Below are positions 1-11,514 of a stretch of DNA of 64,000 nt, one piece after another. The notes beneath the pieces were generated by a model that saw only the letters and a list, made by a program, of their open reading frames with translations, did not search any database and had not been told where the DNA came from. Numbering within the stretch: position 1 is the first letter of the stretch; every line of letters begins with the position of its first letter. Made by a program: the position numbers and the translations under genes. Source of the DNA: Lepisosteus oculatus (taxonomy: Eukaryota; Chordata; Actinopteri; Semionotiformes; Lepisosteidae); assembly GCF_040954835.1 (NCBI RefSeq), contig NC_090700.1, positions 22,981,501-23,045,500 on the forward strand, in the 5' to 3' direction.

Positions 1-279
1 ATAACAGCCTGAGATTGAAAGTTAAAGACAACTTCTTGGTAACAGTTCAATCAAGTGTGGAATCAAGGTATAGTAGGAGCCATTTAGCAAACTCCAATTA
101 ATTCAGTCTTCATACAGAATATTTACTTAATATAGCTAATAGAAGACGACCAGATTTCCATAAAAATACATGCCATTTAAGAGGATCAATACAAAGAATT
201 GGCAGCAAAAATGTGGCAGGTGCAGTGATAAGTTCTGTAAGGCTGTGAATTGCCACTCATTTTGAAGGGACCAATGTGG

Positions 280-686
280 CTAGCACAGTGCTCTTTTTCT
301 AATGACCTTTGTAATGTCCTTATAGGACACACCTGTGCCAAGACCATCACACAGTTTGGAGTCTTCATACCGCCCAGTGCGCAGGAAGCAGAGAACAGCA
401 GTCTTGCAGACATCTTTGCAGGGCTCAGACACATGGCCCTTGTGGTTCAAATACCAGAACTTTTGGAAAATATGGTCATCCTGGAGGAACGTTTTAATGA
501 GTCCATCCCAATCAGCAGGGAAAATGGTCTGAAGCTTGTACATATCTCGAGCCCTGTACAGCAAAGTCCAGCTGGGGCCAATGGTATGGTTGTTGGCTTC
601 TGTTAGATTCAGAATGTGGGTCTCATGGTCCAGCACCAAGCGAGAGCTGCCTGAGTAATTACCATCCATGTAGTATACACGATAAC
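280..686 (-). CDS. smpd1: smpd1 coding exon 6 (last)
   Basis: Encodes residues 461-595, from [13 protein letters not shown] to a terminal RKRALC followed by TAG at 282-280. The acceptor AG lies at 688-687 behind a pyrimidine tract. Contains the C-terminal subdomain with paired cysteines ([14 protein letters not shown]) and an NLT glycosylation sequon. The 3' UTR and poly(A) site run into positions below 280 and may continue outside the window. Confidence 0.96.
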
Positions 687-3600
687 CTGTCAAGGAGAAA
701 CAATTCAAGTGTAAGGCTCTCTACCACAAGCACTTTTCAGGACAATGCAGAAAACACAGGATTCACTGATTTGCTTTGAGTACATATATATTTGGTTGCC
801 TCTTTCCTACTATTCATGTGATAATATTCTCTTTTTTCTATTTGGTAGAGAAAAAACAAAGTTTTGAAGAGAAAAGTCCTATATTAGTTCAGATAAATAT
901 ACTTAAACTGTCTACTGTTTAGATAAAACCTGATCTGAAAGTCCAGGGATTCTGAAACGTCAGTAAGAAATTGGGATACACTCACATATAACACATGTAA
1001 TATTTAAGCACAACAGTTTCCAATTTCAAGCTCAACTAAAATCCTGGCAAGACTTCAGTAAAGTGGAGATAAACACAGTATAGAAAGGACATCACCAAAT
1101 TCCTATCAACAAATGTTAATTAAACTGTCCTGCAGCAGGATCAGGATTACCTATGCCAGTTACCTGGATTGAGGTTGACAAAGGTGGTTACACTGGGAGC
1201 AATAAAAGCTACACCTAGTGGGCGGGTCAGGGTCTCCTCGTCATAGAACATCTGGAACTCATCCAAGTGTGTGTGTCCAAAAAACTGTCCCGCAATAGTG
1301 CTCTCATATCTAAAAACACAAACACAAACTACTTTAACTGGTTCAGGCCAAACATGGAGACTTTAACCAAGGCTTTGAACCAAGGGTGAACACTGGAAGA
1401 TGTTTCCACTAGAGCTGACACCAGATTAAGCAATAGGAAATCCAATACTGTTTATAAGCATTACTTAGAACACATAAACCATCCATAGACAAATGAGCAC
1501 CCAAAAAACAGTTTTTACCAAAAACATGTCTTCCAATGGTTTAAATGACAGTTTTTTTATTGTTAGATCCTGCATACACTTCAGGATATGCTGTGGTGTT
1601 CATATCTGCTCATTTTTGTGCTTGGTATTCTACAGCAGAAAACAGTGGCTATCGAAAGTATTCACCCATCTTGGACTTCTCCACATTTCACTGTGTTAAA
1701 ATATAGAATAACAATGATTTCTTGCCATTGATCAAGACAAAATGTCCACTAGTGGAAGTGATTTCAAAAGAAAAAAGTAGCCCAATCAAGGCCCAGACTT
1801 CAGTCCAATCAAGAATTTGTGGGAGAAGTTGAAAATTGCATTCGCCAACAGTTTCCATCCAACCTGAGAGGGTTTGAGCAATTTTGCAAACATGAATGAG
1901 CACAAATTACAGTGTCCAAATGTGCAATGGTGATAAAAACTTATTCAAAAAGACTCATGGCTGTAATTTCTGCCAAACATGCCACTACCAAATATCATTA
2001 TGGGGGTGAATACTTATGCAATCAGTTACTTTCTGTTTTATATTTGTAATTAATTGTAGAGGATCTGTAGATTTTTTTTTCTACTTTGACATAAGTGTTG
2101 TCTGTCAACCAATAGCAAAAAGCCCCAGTAATTATGTTGTATGAAGTGTACAAAAGTCCAAGGAGGGTGAATACATTTGATAGCCACTATATCATATTAT
2201 ACCTGCTCACTTAACATAAAAACTAAGGAGCAATCAGTGCCATTTAATAGGATTTTAAGAGATTATGTAATGACATGCATAAAACAGTATAGCCTATTTC
2301 AATCTAAAGAGATCTCCTACTGTATTCTAGATATGTTATTTTACCACAGCCATTGCTTTTTAATCTTATGGATTTTGTACAATACATACTTATAAAGACA
2401 CACCTGTTAACAATATGGTAGTAATTCCAGCTCCAGCTCTTCAAACACAAGCCAGGGGGAATATGCCCAATGATGTGTACCTGACAAAAAAAAGGACAGT
2501 CATAATTACCTGTAAAGAATACAATTGTGCCACAGCTACAGTATCACAATATACTGTAAGGTACAAGAATTAAGAGCAATTTTAGTGGCAATTGAAAAGC
2601 CTGTCAGTAAATGTGACTGCAGTAGAGAATGCAGACTGTTATCCCACCCTAACAAGCAACACACCTGTGATCAGTAGAGTATGAGAATCCAGAGTCCTAA
2701 TTACATTCAGAATGACAATGATTCAGTTCACTACTCACACAACAGTGGTGCACTGTCCAACAGTCTTGCTTCCTATAATACAGGACCCAGGGAAAAGCAG
2801 GACTTCACTGTGCCATCTTGACACTGAGTCAGGAGGCTAAGCACAGACTGAGGGGCCCTATGAGGCCCTAATATTCCTTCATTATTTATCAATGATAAAC
2901 CCAATTTGATTAGGAGAGAATTAAGAAGTCCTCTGTGATGTGTAGAATGTATTATTACAGCTTTGGGTGACTGGGAAGTGCCTCTTAGATTTTAGATACA
3001 GTTTGTGACACTGGGAAGAGTAAACAATTCTAACCTCAAAGCAGAGAGGATGTTTGCTGAGGTCTGGGGGGTCCCTTGAGTAGAAACAATAGTAAAGTTT
3101 ATCTTAGTATGCTGAGGCAAGTTGTGGATGAATAATTGCAAAGGAGCAAGGCAGAAAGACACAGTATAAGTTCACCTTACGAGCACAGGAAAGGAGAGAA
3201 AAAGAGGGGAGGAAGAAGGAAGAAACAAGGAGAGCAGGGAGAAGAGAGAGAGGTGAGGCCAAAGGAGGTGGAACTTGGGAGTTGATGCTTGCACCAGTCG
3301 AGAACCACTACTTCTTGATCATCCAAATCAAATCTGACTGGAGTGAAGTATTCAAACCTCATTGGAGAGTGTGATTTTCTGTATTTTTTGGGAACTTGGG
3401 TTTCCTGGGTAAAAGATACCTCAGTTAGAAATGTCTTTTTTGATTAGGGTGCATTTTATGGCTAGGGATATGGGTACATTAAGAGTTTAATGCTTAGTAG
3501 CAGTCTGGGTTTTTCTGGGTGACCAGAATTTTAGGCTTCTGAAACGCCTGTAAATACTGTTATATAACGTAACTTTGTATTTTGTGTCTTGTGTAGTTTG

Positions 3601-6600
3601 CCTTGATTATTACTCCTCTCAAGCTGTGCCAGAGAATATCTAACCAAGCTAAATAACAGAATACAGAAACAGACCATGAAGAACTACAGGCTCAGTAACC
3701 ACAGCCTGGCCATAGAAACTGGGCGACATAGACAGACTTGGCTGCCCAGAGAGGACAGGCTGTGCTCCCACTGCCAGTGGAGAGAAATAGAGACAGAGGT
3801 GCACTTCTTACTGCACTGCGACAAACATTCTGGGAAACATTCTTCCCCAAATTTACACAGCCAATCCCAGAATTCCCACACCTGCCAGAATCACAACAGG
3901 TCCAATCCTGGGAGAGGGAGGAGGGAACTCAGTTGAACTGGCAGCCCAGTATGTGTTCTCCTGTCACAGCCTGAGAAACAGTGAGTCTGTCTCCCCATAA
4001 TGTTCCATCTGTCTATATGTAAATATTTAATTATGTGTTTTTATTGTAGATGTCTGTGATTTTTTTTGTTTTGTTTTATGTTAATTGTATTTGTTTTGCT
4101 TTGGCAACACTGATTGTTCTCATCAGTCATGCCAATAAAGCAACTTGAATAGAACTGAAAAAAATTGAATAAAAATTCACGTGCCTCTTGTTATACCAGC
4201 CATTCGGGTATACAGTTAGAAATCACATACAAGTTGGGGGTTATGAATAATTATTTCACTTATTGACTAAACTACTCGGTCAATTCCTGATTTTCACCAG
4301 TTTCGTAACCCCCCATTTGTAACAGTATTTATTTCAGGACACCACTATTGCTTATTTAAATGTTTATATTTCACTCAACTTTCATTTTTTCTAGCACAAA
4401 TAGCAATATATCATTTCTAAATTGCATCCTAAAAAGGAAAAAACAGCCCATATTGATGTTTATTTTATTGTAAAAGTGGAAGATAACTAATTATAATGAA
4501 TGCATTCTAAGCAAGATCCCAGGGCAGACCTTTAAAGATAAGCAACTTAAGCCTCCTGCCTTCAGAAAGTTAGAATTCTGCACAGTGAATTTAAAGAATG
4601 ACATTAAATGTCTTAGCTCTGTGAAGCAGACACTGAAAAGGTCACCTTCTCGCCCTTGTTCTCAGAATCCTGCAGGACGTTGATAAGCCACTGCAGCTGC
4701 CCAGCAGGATCAGTGGAGTTGATGATTAGCCAAACGTTCTCCTTAGCACAGAAGTTCATGTTGAGGGACACCAAGCGCAGGCCAGGCTGTATTTCCACAG
4801 TGTAAAACCCCCCCAGTCTGCAGAAACAATTTTACAGTTAGGTGTTCATGAATCTTTATAGTTTTATTACAATATAATATGCTAAAACAATGGCAGGGAC
4901 ATGCAGCTTAAAAGCTATATTTTAAGCAAACTAGTTATTTCGGCTACTGTAATTTTTCTTCTGATATTGAAGTTATCAGAGTACTAAGAACAATGCTGAC
5001 ACACTGTCCATCCATCCCACAAGTACACCAAGAACTGTAGTCTCACCTGAGTGTCTCCAAAGCTGCTGCGGGTAACCAGATGTTCCACTCATCTGCCATC
5101 CTGTCATAGAGCCACGCTGAGGACCGGTTGCCATGGACAAAGGGAGGGGGAAAGAGGTTGACAGGTGTGCTTTCATGGTTGCCCACTGCAGGATAAACGG
5201 GCACGCTGCCCAGATACTTGTGGATCAGCTGGCTAATGCTGCTGAGCTCCATGAGCTGCTGGCTGCGGGTCTGGGCCCAGATATTGTGAGCAGGGATGTC
5301 TCCAGTCCAGTAAACCCAGTCCCAAGGGCCAGTGGCAGCAAGGTGCTGAAGGAGGTTCTCCACAGTGCGCAGGGGCAGGTCACAATTGCTGTAGGTGCCC
5401 CAGAGGCCAGCGCCGCTGTGATGCCAATGAGGAACACCGGACTCATTCCGGCAGCACAGAGGCTCCTTGCACTCAGCGGTGGTGCCCTCAGTATAGTCGC
5501 GGTCCCAGTGCACATCAGTGAGGAAGAGGACTCTGCTTTGAGCTGAACCTGGTTTAGGAGGAGAGGGGGGCACCACTGGAGGCTTGGGCACAGCTGGCAA
5601 GGTGATGTTCCACTCAGCATAGATGTCATAATGCCCGCAGTCCCTGCCCACCACCAGAGCACACACCTCAGCTGGCCGGAGAAGGGATTCCCGCAGCACG
5701 TAGATGACATCTACTTTGAAGAGCTCGGTAATCTGAGTGCACACCCTCTCATCTGCAAGGTGCAGTTCCTTGCACACTCTGGCTGCCAAGGCTGCCACTC
5801 TGTCTTCAATCTTCTCACTCTGCACAGAAGGAAAATAAGGTTAACAGGTGACCATGCTTTCCTCTGTGCAAGGGACACCCCCTCTTGTCTCTCAATGCTA
5901 ACCCAGTAGCATAGAAATCTCTTTCTCTCATTTTTCATTCTCATTGTGCCAGTCCTGAAGGGCTTCTGTCCACCTGGCTTTATGGGTAACTTTTAATTCT
6001 CAGTAACTGAAGACATGGAGATAGCATTAATATAGACAACTGACTAAAGTTATTCAAATCATGCCACTAAGAGCACTTCTAGCAAAAACAAAAATAGGAT
6101 TATTAATTGTGTCAGTTTAATTGACCAAAATAACTACATACACTCCCTTGCAAAAAATTACAGCAGTCTCTTGTAAACAAAACACATAAAGAAAAAAATA
6201 CTGAAAAAATACTGTCCAAATGGTGAATCTTTATTAGTTGTCTATGTACTGAATTCAAATTCCAAATTCATTGATTTAAAGTACTGGTGTTGTGTTTTTG
6301 TGTAGTGTGGGCTATTCATTGATAGACAATGAAATCTTTATATCCAGATGACTGTACCTAAGGGTAAGAACTAAAAGTTCTTCCTTCTATTTAATATACC
6401 GGCTACAAGAACATCAGTTAGGACAGATGAGAGGAGGTCATTCAGCCAATAGGGTCCTATTTCTGTACAGTTCTACAGTCAATACTGGTTGCACTGGGAA
6501 CAATTACCAGTATGACATTTCTTTAAAGCCCCCACTGATTTCACTATTTAGAGTAATTAATCAAATTTATCCTACAGTGCCTATATAAAATCTACACCCA

Positions 6601-9600
6601 CCTTAGACATTTTATAATGTTACAGCATGGACCCACAATGTATTTAACTATGAATTTTTGCCACTCATCAACACAAAGTACTCTATAATGTCAAAGTGAA
6701 AAAAAAAATCCAGACATTTCACTAATTAAAAAAAAATAAAAAAAATAATTAAATGCATAAGTATTCAACCCCCGCTCCCAGAGTTAATACTTGATAAGAC
6801 CACCTTTGGCAGCAATTACAGCTGAGTCTCTTTGGGTAAGTCTCTATCAGAGTTGTACATTCTGCCCATTCTTCTTGGCAAAATTGCTCAAGCTCCATCA
6901 AGTTGGATGGGGACTGTTTGTAAACGGCAATTTTTAAGTCATTCCACAGATGCTCAATTGGATTGAGGTCTGGGCTTTGACTGGGCCACTCCAGGACATT
7001 GACCTTTTTGGTTTTAAGCCCCTCCAGTGTGGCGTTTGCTTTATGTTTTTGGGTCCCTGTCCTGTTGGAAGATGTTTTCCTCCAGGATTTTCTGTAATTA
7101 GCTTCACGCATTTTTCCTTCTATCTTTATGTTTTACTAAGTGGGGAAGCTCCCAGACACAGGTGTATTTATTCTGAAATCATGTGAAACACCTCAACTGC
7201 AAACAGGTGGACTCCAGTCAAGTAATTATGTGACTTGGAGTTGGTTACTTCTCTTTAGGTAATTTAGGTTTGTCAAAGCAAGGGGGTGAATACTTATGCA
7301 TTCAGTTATTTTCTGTTTTTTATTTTTAATTTAGTAAAATGTCTGGATTTTTTTTACTTTGACATTACAGAGTACTTTGTGTTGATGAGTGGCAAAACAT
7401 CTAAGTGAAATCTAAGTTTCATGCTGAAATATAATAAAATGTGAAAAAGTCCAAGGGGGGTGTAGACTTTCTATAGGCACTGTATCTCTCTTTGGAAGAT
7501 GTGAGTATATAATGCAACACCCAGCAAAAACCTACACAAGGAGTAGGGAACATGCAAACTCCTCACAGACAGTCTTCATAAGATGGAATCAAAGACTGGA
7601 CCTGGAGCTAGGAGGTAGTAATGCTAATCTTCATGCCACTATGCTTTATGGTAAGGGTCATTTCATTTTCAATCACAATGCCGCCGCCACCACCTCAGAT
7701 TGCTCTCATAGAGGGAGCTATGATAATCAGTCCTATAACATTATGTTAAGAAACATAGTTTACTCTGTAAAATAAGCTAATTGATAGCACCCAAATTGGA
7801 CAATTTGATCAGGTTGGATTCATAAAATATTCTGTAAAAATACAAAAAATGTCATCAGTGCTTTTAAAATTTACCTTCAAGAGAGAGATTTCAAGATTTT
7901 AATGAAAATTAAAGGAAAACTGAAACTTTCATGAAAACTTAATGACTACCCTCCTTTGTACTATTTTTCTCTTTAGGACATCTTTTATTGGAGTAAGAAG
8001 AGTAGTTTCTTCTCAAAGTCTCTCACCAGTCTCCTCTTCATTAAGACAGTAGTCATATTTTTTTTCTAGTCAGCCTTAAGTCTTTTTGACAAAAAGGTAA
8101 AATAACTCCTCAAAGAGTCACTCTGTCAAAAATATTAGTTTCTTCTTTATTTTCACTTTATGTGGAGTTAGGTTTAGATGGAGTATGGAACAATTAAGAA
8201 AAATAAAAAAACGTCAATGAAAAGGCCCCACAAATGTAGGAAGACAAATGTGCGTGTGAACTGCAGTTTACACAGTTAATTCATAAGATTTAAGTTCTTA
8301 ATGCTGGCATTTATGAAGGTATCTGCAAAAATGAACAAGAATTAATTCAAGATTTAACAGAAATTTGTGTCAATGTGTTACTCCTGATCTGAAGGCTTCA
8401 AAGCCAAAATATTTATTTTTACTTTTCAGCTTGGAACCATCCATTTCTTCAGAGAACTGCAATTCTGGTCCTGGAAAGCCCCAATCCAATTACTTCATTT
8501 TATAGGACACCTTGAAAACCAAGGTCCATCAAGTAAATAATTTAATTATGGAAATTCTGAACCTTGAGTGATGAATGGTCTTTAGAATTTGGCTTCAACT
8601 TATCATTTAATCACTCTAAAAAAATCAACTGTTTAACTGTGAACATAGTTAAACTGTCCAACATTTTTACAAATGGCTTAAAGGCTACCTGTAAAACTAG
8701 CTGGTCAAAGGGCAGGGACCAGAGCTGGAGATACCCTAGTCTACTTCCAGGTGGATGCTGCACATTGGTGGTGGTGGAAGGGAGTCCCCATTACCTCTAA
8801 AGCGCTTTGAGTGGAGTGTCCAGAAAAGCGCTATATAAGTGTAAGCAATTATTATTATTATTATTATTACTTGTTCCTTGAACAAGTACAATATGAGAAT
8901 AGTTAAAATGTTCCTCTAAATTCTCATGTCTCCTTTCAGACATGTATAATAAGTCAAGTAGGTAGCTGCGTCAGCATGGGCAGGCTGCAAAGGAACAAGT
9001 AAAGGTTTATTCCACGCTGAAAAGAGAAGGAAACAAAAGCCTTGACATCAATCGGACGGTAAAATTTCTACTTTGGCGTTATTTTCCAAACTACTTTTGA
9101 ATATTCATAAATACTCAATGTAATGAGTTCTATTCATTAATATTTTTACAGATAGCGACTATTTTTCTTTATTACATTTCAAGACAAGTAATGTTTTGGG
9201 CTATATTAGTGCTTATTAAAACTGTAAACCTCCCCAAAGCGCTAATATTTTTCTTTCACTATGATGATACAGATACAAATCTGCAAGATCTTTTCAAGTT
9301 AATAATCATGTACTGTAGCACGTACAGTACGTGTGGTTTTCACGTTTTATGTAATTAAAATGGATGGCAGTTACCAATAAATTCGTTTACGTATTGAATG
9401 TTAGTGATTAGTGACAGAATCGTAGGTTGTTGTCAAAACTGACAATAAAGATTACAGTACTTTTAATAAAACGTCTCTCACCAGAAGAGCAACATCGACT
9501 GCGGTGAACACGACTCTACAGATAGGGCAAGTGAGATTTCTCCACCCGAACCAAGCCTTCAGTTGAGACAGCGCCTTTCCGGAATCGATGACGTACTCTC

Positions 9601-9694
9601 CCATAGACACGGGTGAATTGTGCGCCTTACGCAGTGGAGAGGCGTCCAAAACTGACACCAACAACATACAGATCCCCAGCATCGCTGCCTTCAT
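280..9694 (-). CDS. smpd1: Acid sphingomyelinase (sphingomyelin phosphodiesterase 1), six coding exons
   Basis: Lysosomal and secreted zinc phosphodiesterase that hydrolyses sphingomyelin to ceramide and phosphocholine. The exons on the minus strand are 9694-9482, 5819-5047, 4817-4646, 2480-2404, 1309-1164 and 686-280. They join in frame to 1788 nt (595 residues plus TAG). Visible in order: a hydrophobic signal segment (residues about 1-18), a saposin-B domain with six cysteines (56, 59, 87, 98, 125, 132), a proline-rich linker (about 146-163) and a calcineurin-like phosphoesterase domain. Expected metal ligands are all present: D173 and H175 (FLTDVHWD), D245 (YWTGDIPAH), N285 (VGNHES), H392 (IIGHIPPG), H424 and H426 (FFGHTH). 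The chain ends in Cys, as in the mammalian enzyme. It is about 35 residues shorter than the human protein, all in the N-terminal part. Exon lengths 773, 172, 77 and 146 match my memory of the human gene. The identification is near certain; the exact start rests on the signal peptide. Confidence 0.97.
1164..1309 (-). CDS. smpd1: smpd1 coding exon 5
   Basis: 146 nt encoding [19 protein letters not shown] through NLNPG. Carries the zinc-ligand motif GHTH (H424, H426). Acceptor AG at 1311-1310, donor GT at 1163-1162. The first base completes the Arg codon begun in exon 4. Confidence 0.96.
1643..2189 (+). mobile_element. Degenerate Tc1/mariner-like element (non-autonomous relic)
   Basis: Imperfect terminal inverted repeats of about 25 bp are visible: CAGTGGCTATCGAAAGTATT at the left, and a right end whose reverse complement reads AGTGGCTATCAAATGTATTC. 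Inside, on the plus strand, a decayed transposase C-terminus can be read ([18 protein letters not shown]), the DDE-family 'PDLNPIE.LW' signature of Tc1-like elements. It lies in the smpd1 intron between exons 4 and 5 and is too degraded to be active. Confidence 0.75.
2404..2480 (-). CDS. smpd1: smpd1 coding exon 4
   Basis: 77 nt encoding [18 protein letters not shown] through NYYHIVN plus two bases of Arg. H392 is a metal ligand. The residue two after GHIPPG's proline pair is Leu where human has His (GHIPPGHC); that position is not a metal ligand. Acceptor AG at 2482-2481, donor GT at 2403-2402. Confidence 0.95.
2500..3650. other. smpd1 intron 3, no gene recognised
   Basis: No coding signal or known repeat was recognised here. 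A purine-rich stretch at about 3181-3260 (GGAAGAAGGAAG-like) is the only compositional feature. Confidence 0.5.
3655..4165 (+). mobile_element. LINE (L2-like) 3' end fragment
   Basis: A short reading frame (3676-3936) encodes [15 protein letters not shown] followed by CSHC...VHFLLHC, the C-terminal Cys/His motif found after reverse transcriptase in fish LINEs. After a T-rich untranslated tail the copy ends near 4165 with 'CAATAAAGCAACTTGAAT' and short TTGAATA-type repeats, the usual 3' terminus of these elements. It is truncated at its 5' side. A smaller relative lies at 18635-18690. Confidence 0.8.
4646..4817 (-). CDS. smpd1: smpd1 coding exon 3
   Basis: 172 nt encoding [20 protein letters not shown] through ENKGEK. 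Matches the conserved NMNFC...[12 protein letters not shown] block. The donor GTGACC follows GEK directly, and the acceptor is CTGCAG at 4823-4818. Confidence 0.96.
5047..5819 (-). CDS. smpd1: smpd1 coding exon 2 (largest)
   Basis: 773 nt encoding residues 72-329. Holds four of the saposin-B cysteines, the proline-rich linker and the first half of the phosphoesterase domain ([25 protein letters not shown]). Starts [16 protein letters not shown] and ends in ALETLR, with Arg split over the junction. Donor GTGAGA. N-glycosylation sequons are present (NIT, NES, NRSS). Long open frames on the opposite strand here are shadows. Confidence 0.97.
6575..7482 (-). mobile_element. Internally deleted Tc1-like transposon
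   Basis: Inserted at TA (6573-6574 and 7483-7484) with terminal repeats beginning CAGTGCCTATA. Matching inner repeats run about 130 bp from each end (the TTTGACATTA...GTACTTTGTGTTGATGAG block). The minus strand encodes a transposase C-terminus, [19 protein letters not shown], and an upstream [13 protein letters not shown] stretch. The remainder of the 1.6-kb consensus is missing. Sits in smpd1 intron 1. The ends are better preserved than the coding part, as expected for a MITE-like copy. Confidence 0.88.
7505..7660 (-). repeat. Tail of a tRNA-related dispersed repeat (relic)
   Basis: The minus strand shows decayed 'gcatagtggc...agcattactacctcctagctccag' followed by 'gtttgcatgttccc', the order seen in common fish tRNA-derived repeats (gcagtggttagc / cagctccaggtt / gtttgcatgttctc). 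Highly diverged, so the boundaries are approximate. Confidence 0.45.
7790..8740. other. smpd1 intron 1, no gene recognised
   Basis: AT-rich sequence without conserved open frames or recognised repeats until the SINE tail at 8752. Confidence 0.5.
8752..8868 (+). mobile_element. 3' end of 5S-derived SINE (tail type A)
   Basis: Reads GGTGGATGCTGCACATTGG, then AGCGCTTTGAGTGGAGTGT, then GCGCTATATAAGTGTAAGCA, followed by (ATT)n. The same 3' module occurs at 17248, 20812, 31055, 32033 and 56219. 5'-truncated copy. Confidence 0.85.
8948..9045 (-). repeat. Terminal piece of inverted-terminus dispersed repeat
   Basis: Contains CAAGTAGGTAGCTGCGTCAG, then GCAAAGGAACAAGTAAAGG, then TTTATTCCACGCTGAAAAG. 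It is one of at least eight copies in the window (11393, 21575, 26525, 33475, 36081, 55978, 56709, 57968). Confidence 0.75.
9482..9694 (-). CDS. smpd1: smpd1 coding exon 1 (signal peptide and start of saposin domain)
   Basis: 71 codons from ATG (9694-9692) to CTTCTG before donor GTGAGAG. Encodes [20 protein letters not shown] (signal peptide), then [15 protein letters not shown] with the first CPIC cysteines of the saposin-B domain. The frame stays open further upstream but only with non-ATG codons. This ATG, with G at -3, precedes the hydrophobic segment directly, which is why it was chosen. A second Met four residues downstream is possible. Confidence 0.93.
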
Positions 9695-10112
9695 CTCCTT
9701 TCTCTCCTTCTCCTTCTCCCGTTCTGTACAGAGACTGAGCTCAGTTTCCAGACCCGTCGAAGACACTATTATGAACCCCAAATTTCTCTCAGCAGCTGCC
9801 GTGTTTTAGATTCTCCTTTTTAAAATATCCCTTCTATTGCAACAGCGACAACTGCCTCTCGACGTCTTAAACTCAAGTGAAACTTATGACTCAAATCCTC
9901 CGGTCACACCGTTGGCCCTTCTGACAGCAGCGCTGCGGAGTCTCTGCAGGAAGCAGGAAGTGTTTGATGCGACAGCTCTACTCGTATGCACAGACAGATC
10001 CCAGTTGAAAAAAAATGTGCAAATCGTTTAGAAAAAGAATCACAAACTAATTAAAACCGAAAAAGCTGCAAATGGAAAAAACCTGTGTCCTAGTTATGCG
10101 AGGTAAGACGTC

Positions 10113-10164
10113 GGACTGCTGTCATGTGACAGGACTGCTGTCATGTGACATGATGTCATGTGAG
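10113..10164. promoter_or_regulatory. Triple CATGTG (CLEAR/M-box-like) cluster upstream of smpd1
   Basis: GTCATGTGAC occurs at 10121-10130 and 10140-10149, and GTCATGTGAG at 10155-10164. The first two lie in a perfect 19-bp tandem duplication (10113-10131 and 10132-10150). GTCATGTGAC differs by one base from the CLEAR core GTCACGTGAC bound by TFEB/TFE3/MITF, which also bind CATGTG. It sits 419-470 bp before the smpd1 ATG. Lysosomal genes including SMPD1 are known members of the CLEAR network; function here is inferred. Confidence 0.55.
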
Positions 10165-10169
10165 CACGT

Positions 10170-11390
10170 CCACCTGGATCTTCTAAATAAATTGCATGGA
10201 TTGGCTGTATTTATTTATGCATACGTAAAGTAAACTGTCCTCTTCCATGTTTTGAGTTCTTTATATTCATAACATTTTATTTAACAGCTTAATTTTATCA
10301 GTTGATCTTTTAGTGGCGTAATTTCAAAGAAAAGGGAGGTTTTCGAACTATAAAACGGGTTTGGGCACATATGCCGTTGTAAGGTTTTAACATAATACTA
10401 ATGTAACCGTACTACAACATAACCAATGTATTACCACTGTAATGTAACAGCACTCACACTATTGCGTTATTTTTGTGATTGTAATGATGACACGGGGGGG
10501 CTTGTATGTAACGTCTTGTAAACATAAATGTCTAGTTCCAGAATTTAACATTTTCCAGAATTTACTAGCTCAGATCCTGACAGGTTCTGGTGTCAGTGGG
10601 GACCCATGCCAATGAACACAACCCTGGACCTTGGTGAAAGTAGACCTGTGGGACTTCCTCTTTTAAATAATCAACAAGGCTGCAGAGAAAGGATAATCTG
10701 ATCCCCTTAAATTTTAAGTGGATAAATTTAATAATTCCCACTAGGTGAAAGGCTGTAAAAATGTAAGTAAACAGAAAATCTTCAGAGCCTGAGGAATGCA
10801 GCCATGGACTCATTCACTTATTGATACTGCATATCAGAAATGATACTAAGTTACCCAGGCCAAATGGATTCAGCCATCCCAAGCACCTCTGTGAGCTGTG
10901 AACATTCAGTAGTTGCTCAGGTCAGTCATGTTGTCTAGAAATTGTCAACGTACCTGTAATGCATGTCTTTGATCATACCAGACTAGTTATGTAGGCTACA
11001 GACGAATGTCCTAAGTGATAACCGGTTATCCATTCTAACTGCTTCTAACATGACCAGTGTTTCTGTCTGAGTTTTGTATTTTTTGTATATCTTCTTTCCT
11101 CTTTTAATCCTCTTTAAATCAAGGTCTGCAAGCATTTCCAGCACAAACAGTATGTCAGATGAAAATCAAAGATGGAATGACACACTGTTTACCTAGAAGC
11201 GAATCAATTGGGGGTGCTGAACGGGCTGCACCAGTTCTGGAACGGGGATTGAGAGGAAGACAGAACAAAAGAGGAAAAGAGAGTGATTAACACAGGAGAG
11301 AACTCAGACACACAGGGGACTCGAGCAGAGTGCAGCTGAGGACTGCTTAGGCATTGTCTTCTTCCACCAACCCTGTATAATATTACATTT
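10170..11390. other. Intergenic, smpd1 to ilk; nothing recognised
   Basis: Upstream flank of smpd1. No open frame with conserved content and no recognised repeat. The frame at 10565-10813 is non-conserved in appearance. Confidence 0.5.
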
Positions 11391-11392
11391 CA

Positions 11393-11510
11393 AGTGGGTA
11401 GCTGCGTCAGCATGCATAGGCTGCAAAAAAGGATCCACAGCGAAAACGTGTTAATTTTCTTCTCTTTTCAGGATGGAATAAACCTTTACCTGTTCCTAAT
11501 ATGACATTTT
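11393..11510 (+). repeat. Short copy of inverted-terminus dispersed repeat
   Basis: Begins GTGGGTAGCTGCGTCAGCAT (5' terminus), passes to AAGGATCCACAGCGAAAACG, and ends TTTTCAGGATGGAATAAACC then CTGTTCC (3' tail). Both termini of the family are present with the middle lost. Confidence 0.7.
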
Positions 11511-11514
11511 GTTT

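Noticed and set aside
1688..1903. Minus-strand frame in smpd1 intron
   Set aside because: Antisense of the decayed Tc1 transposase remnant, which reads on the plus strand.
5133..5546. Long plus-strand open frame over smpd1 exon 2
   Set aside because: It is antisense to a strongly conserved coding exon and has no recognisable domain; a GC-rich shadow.
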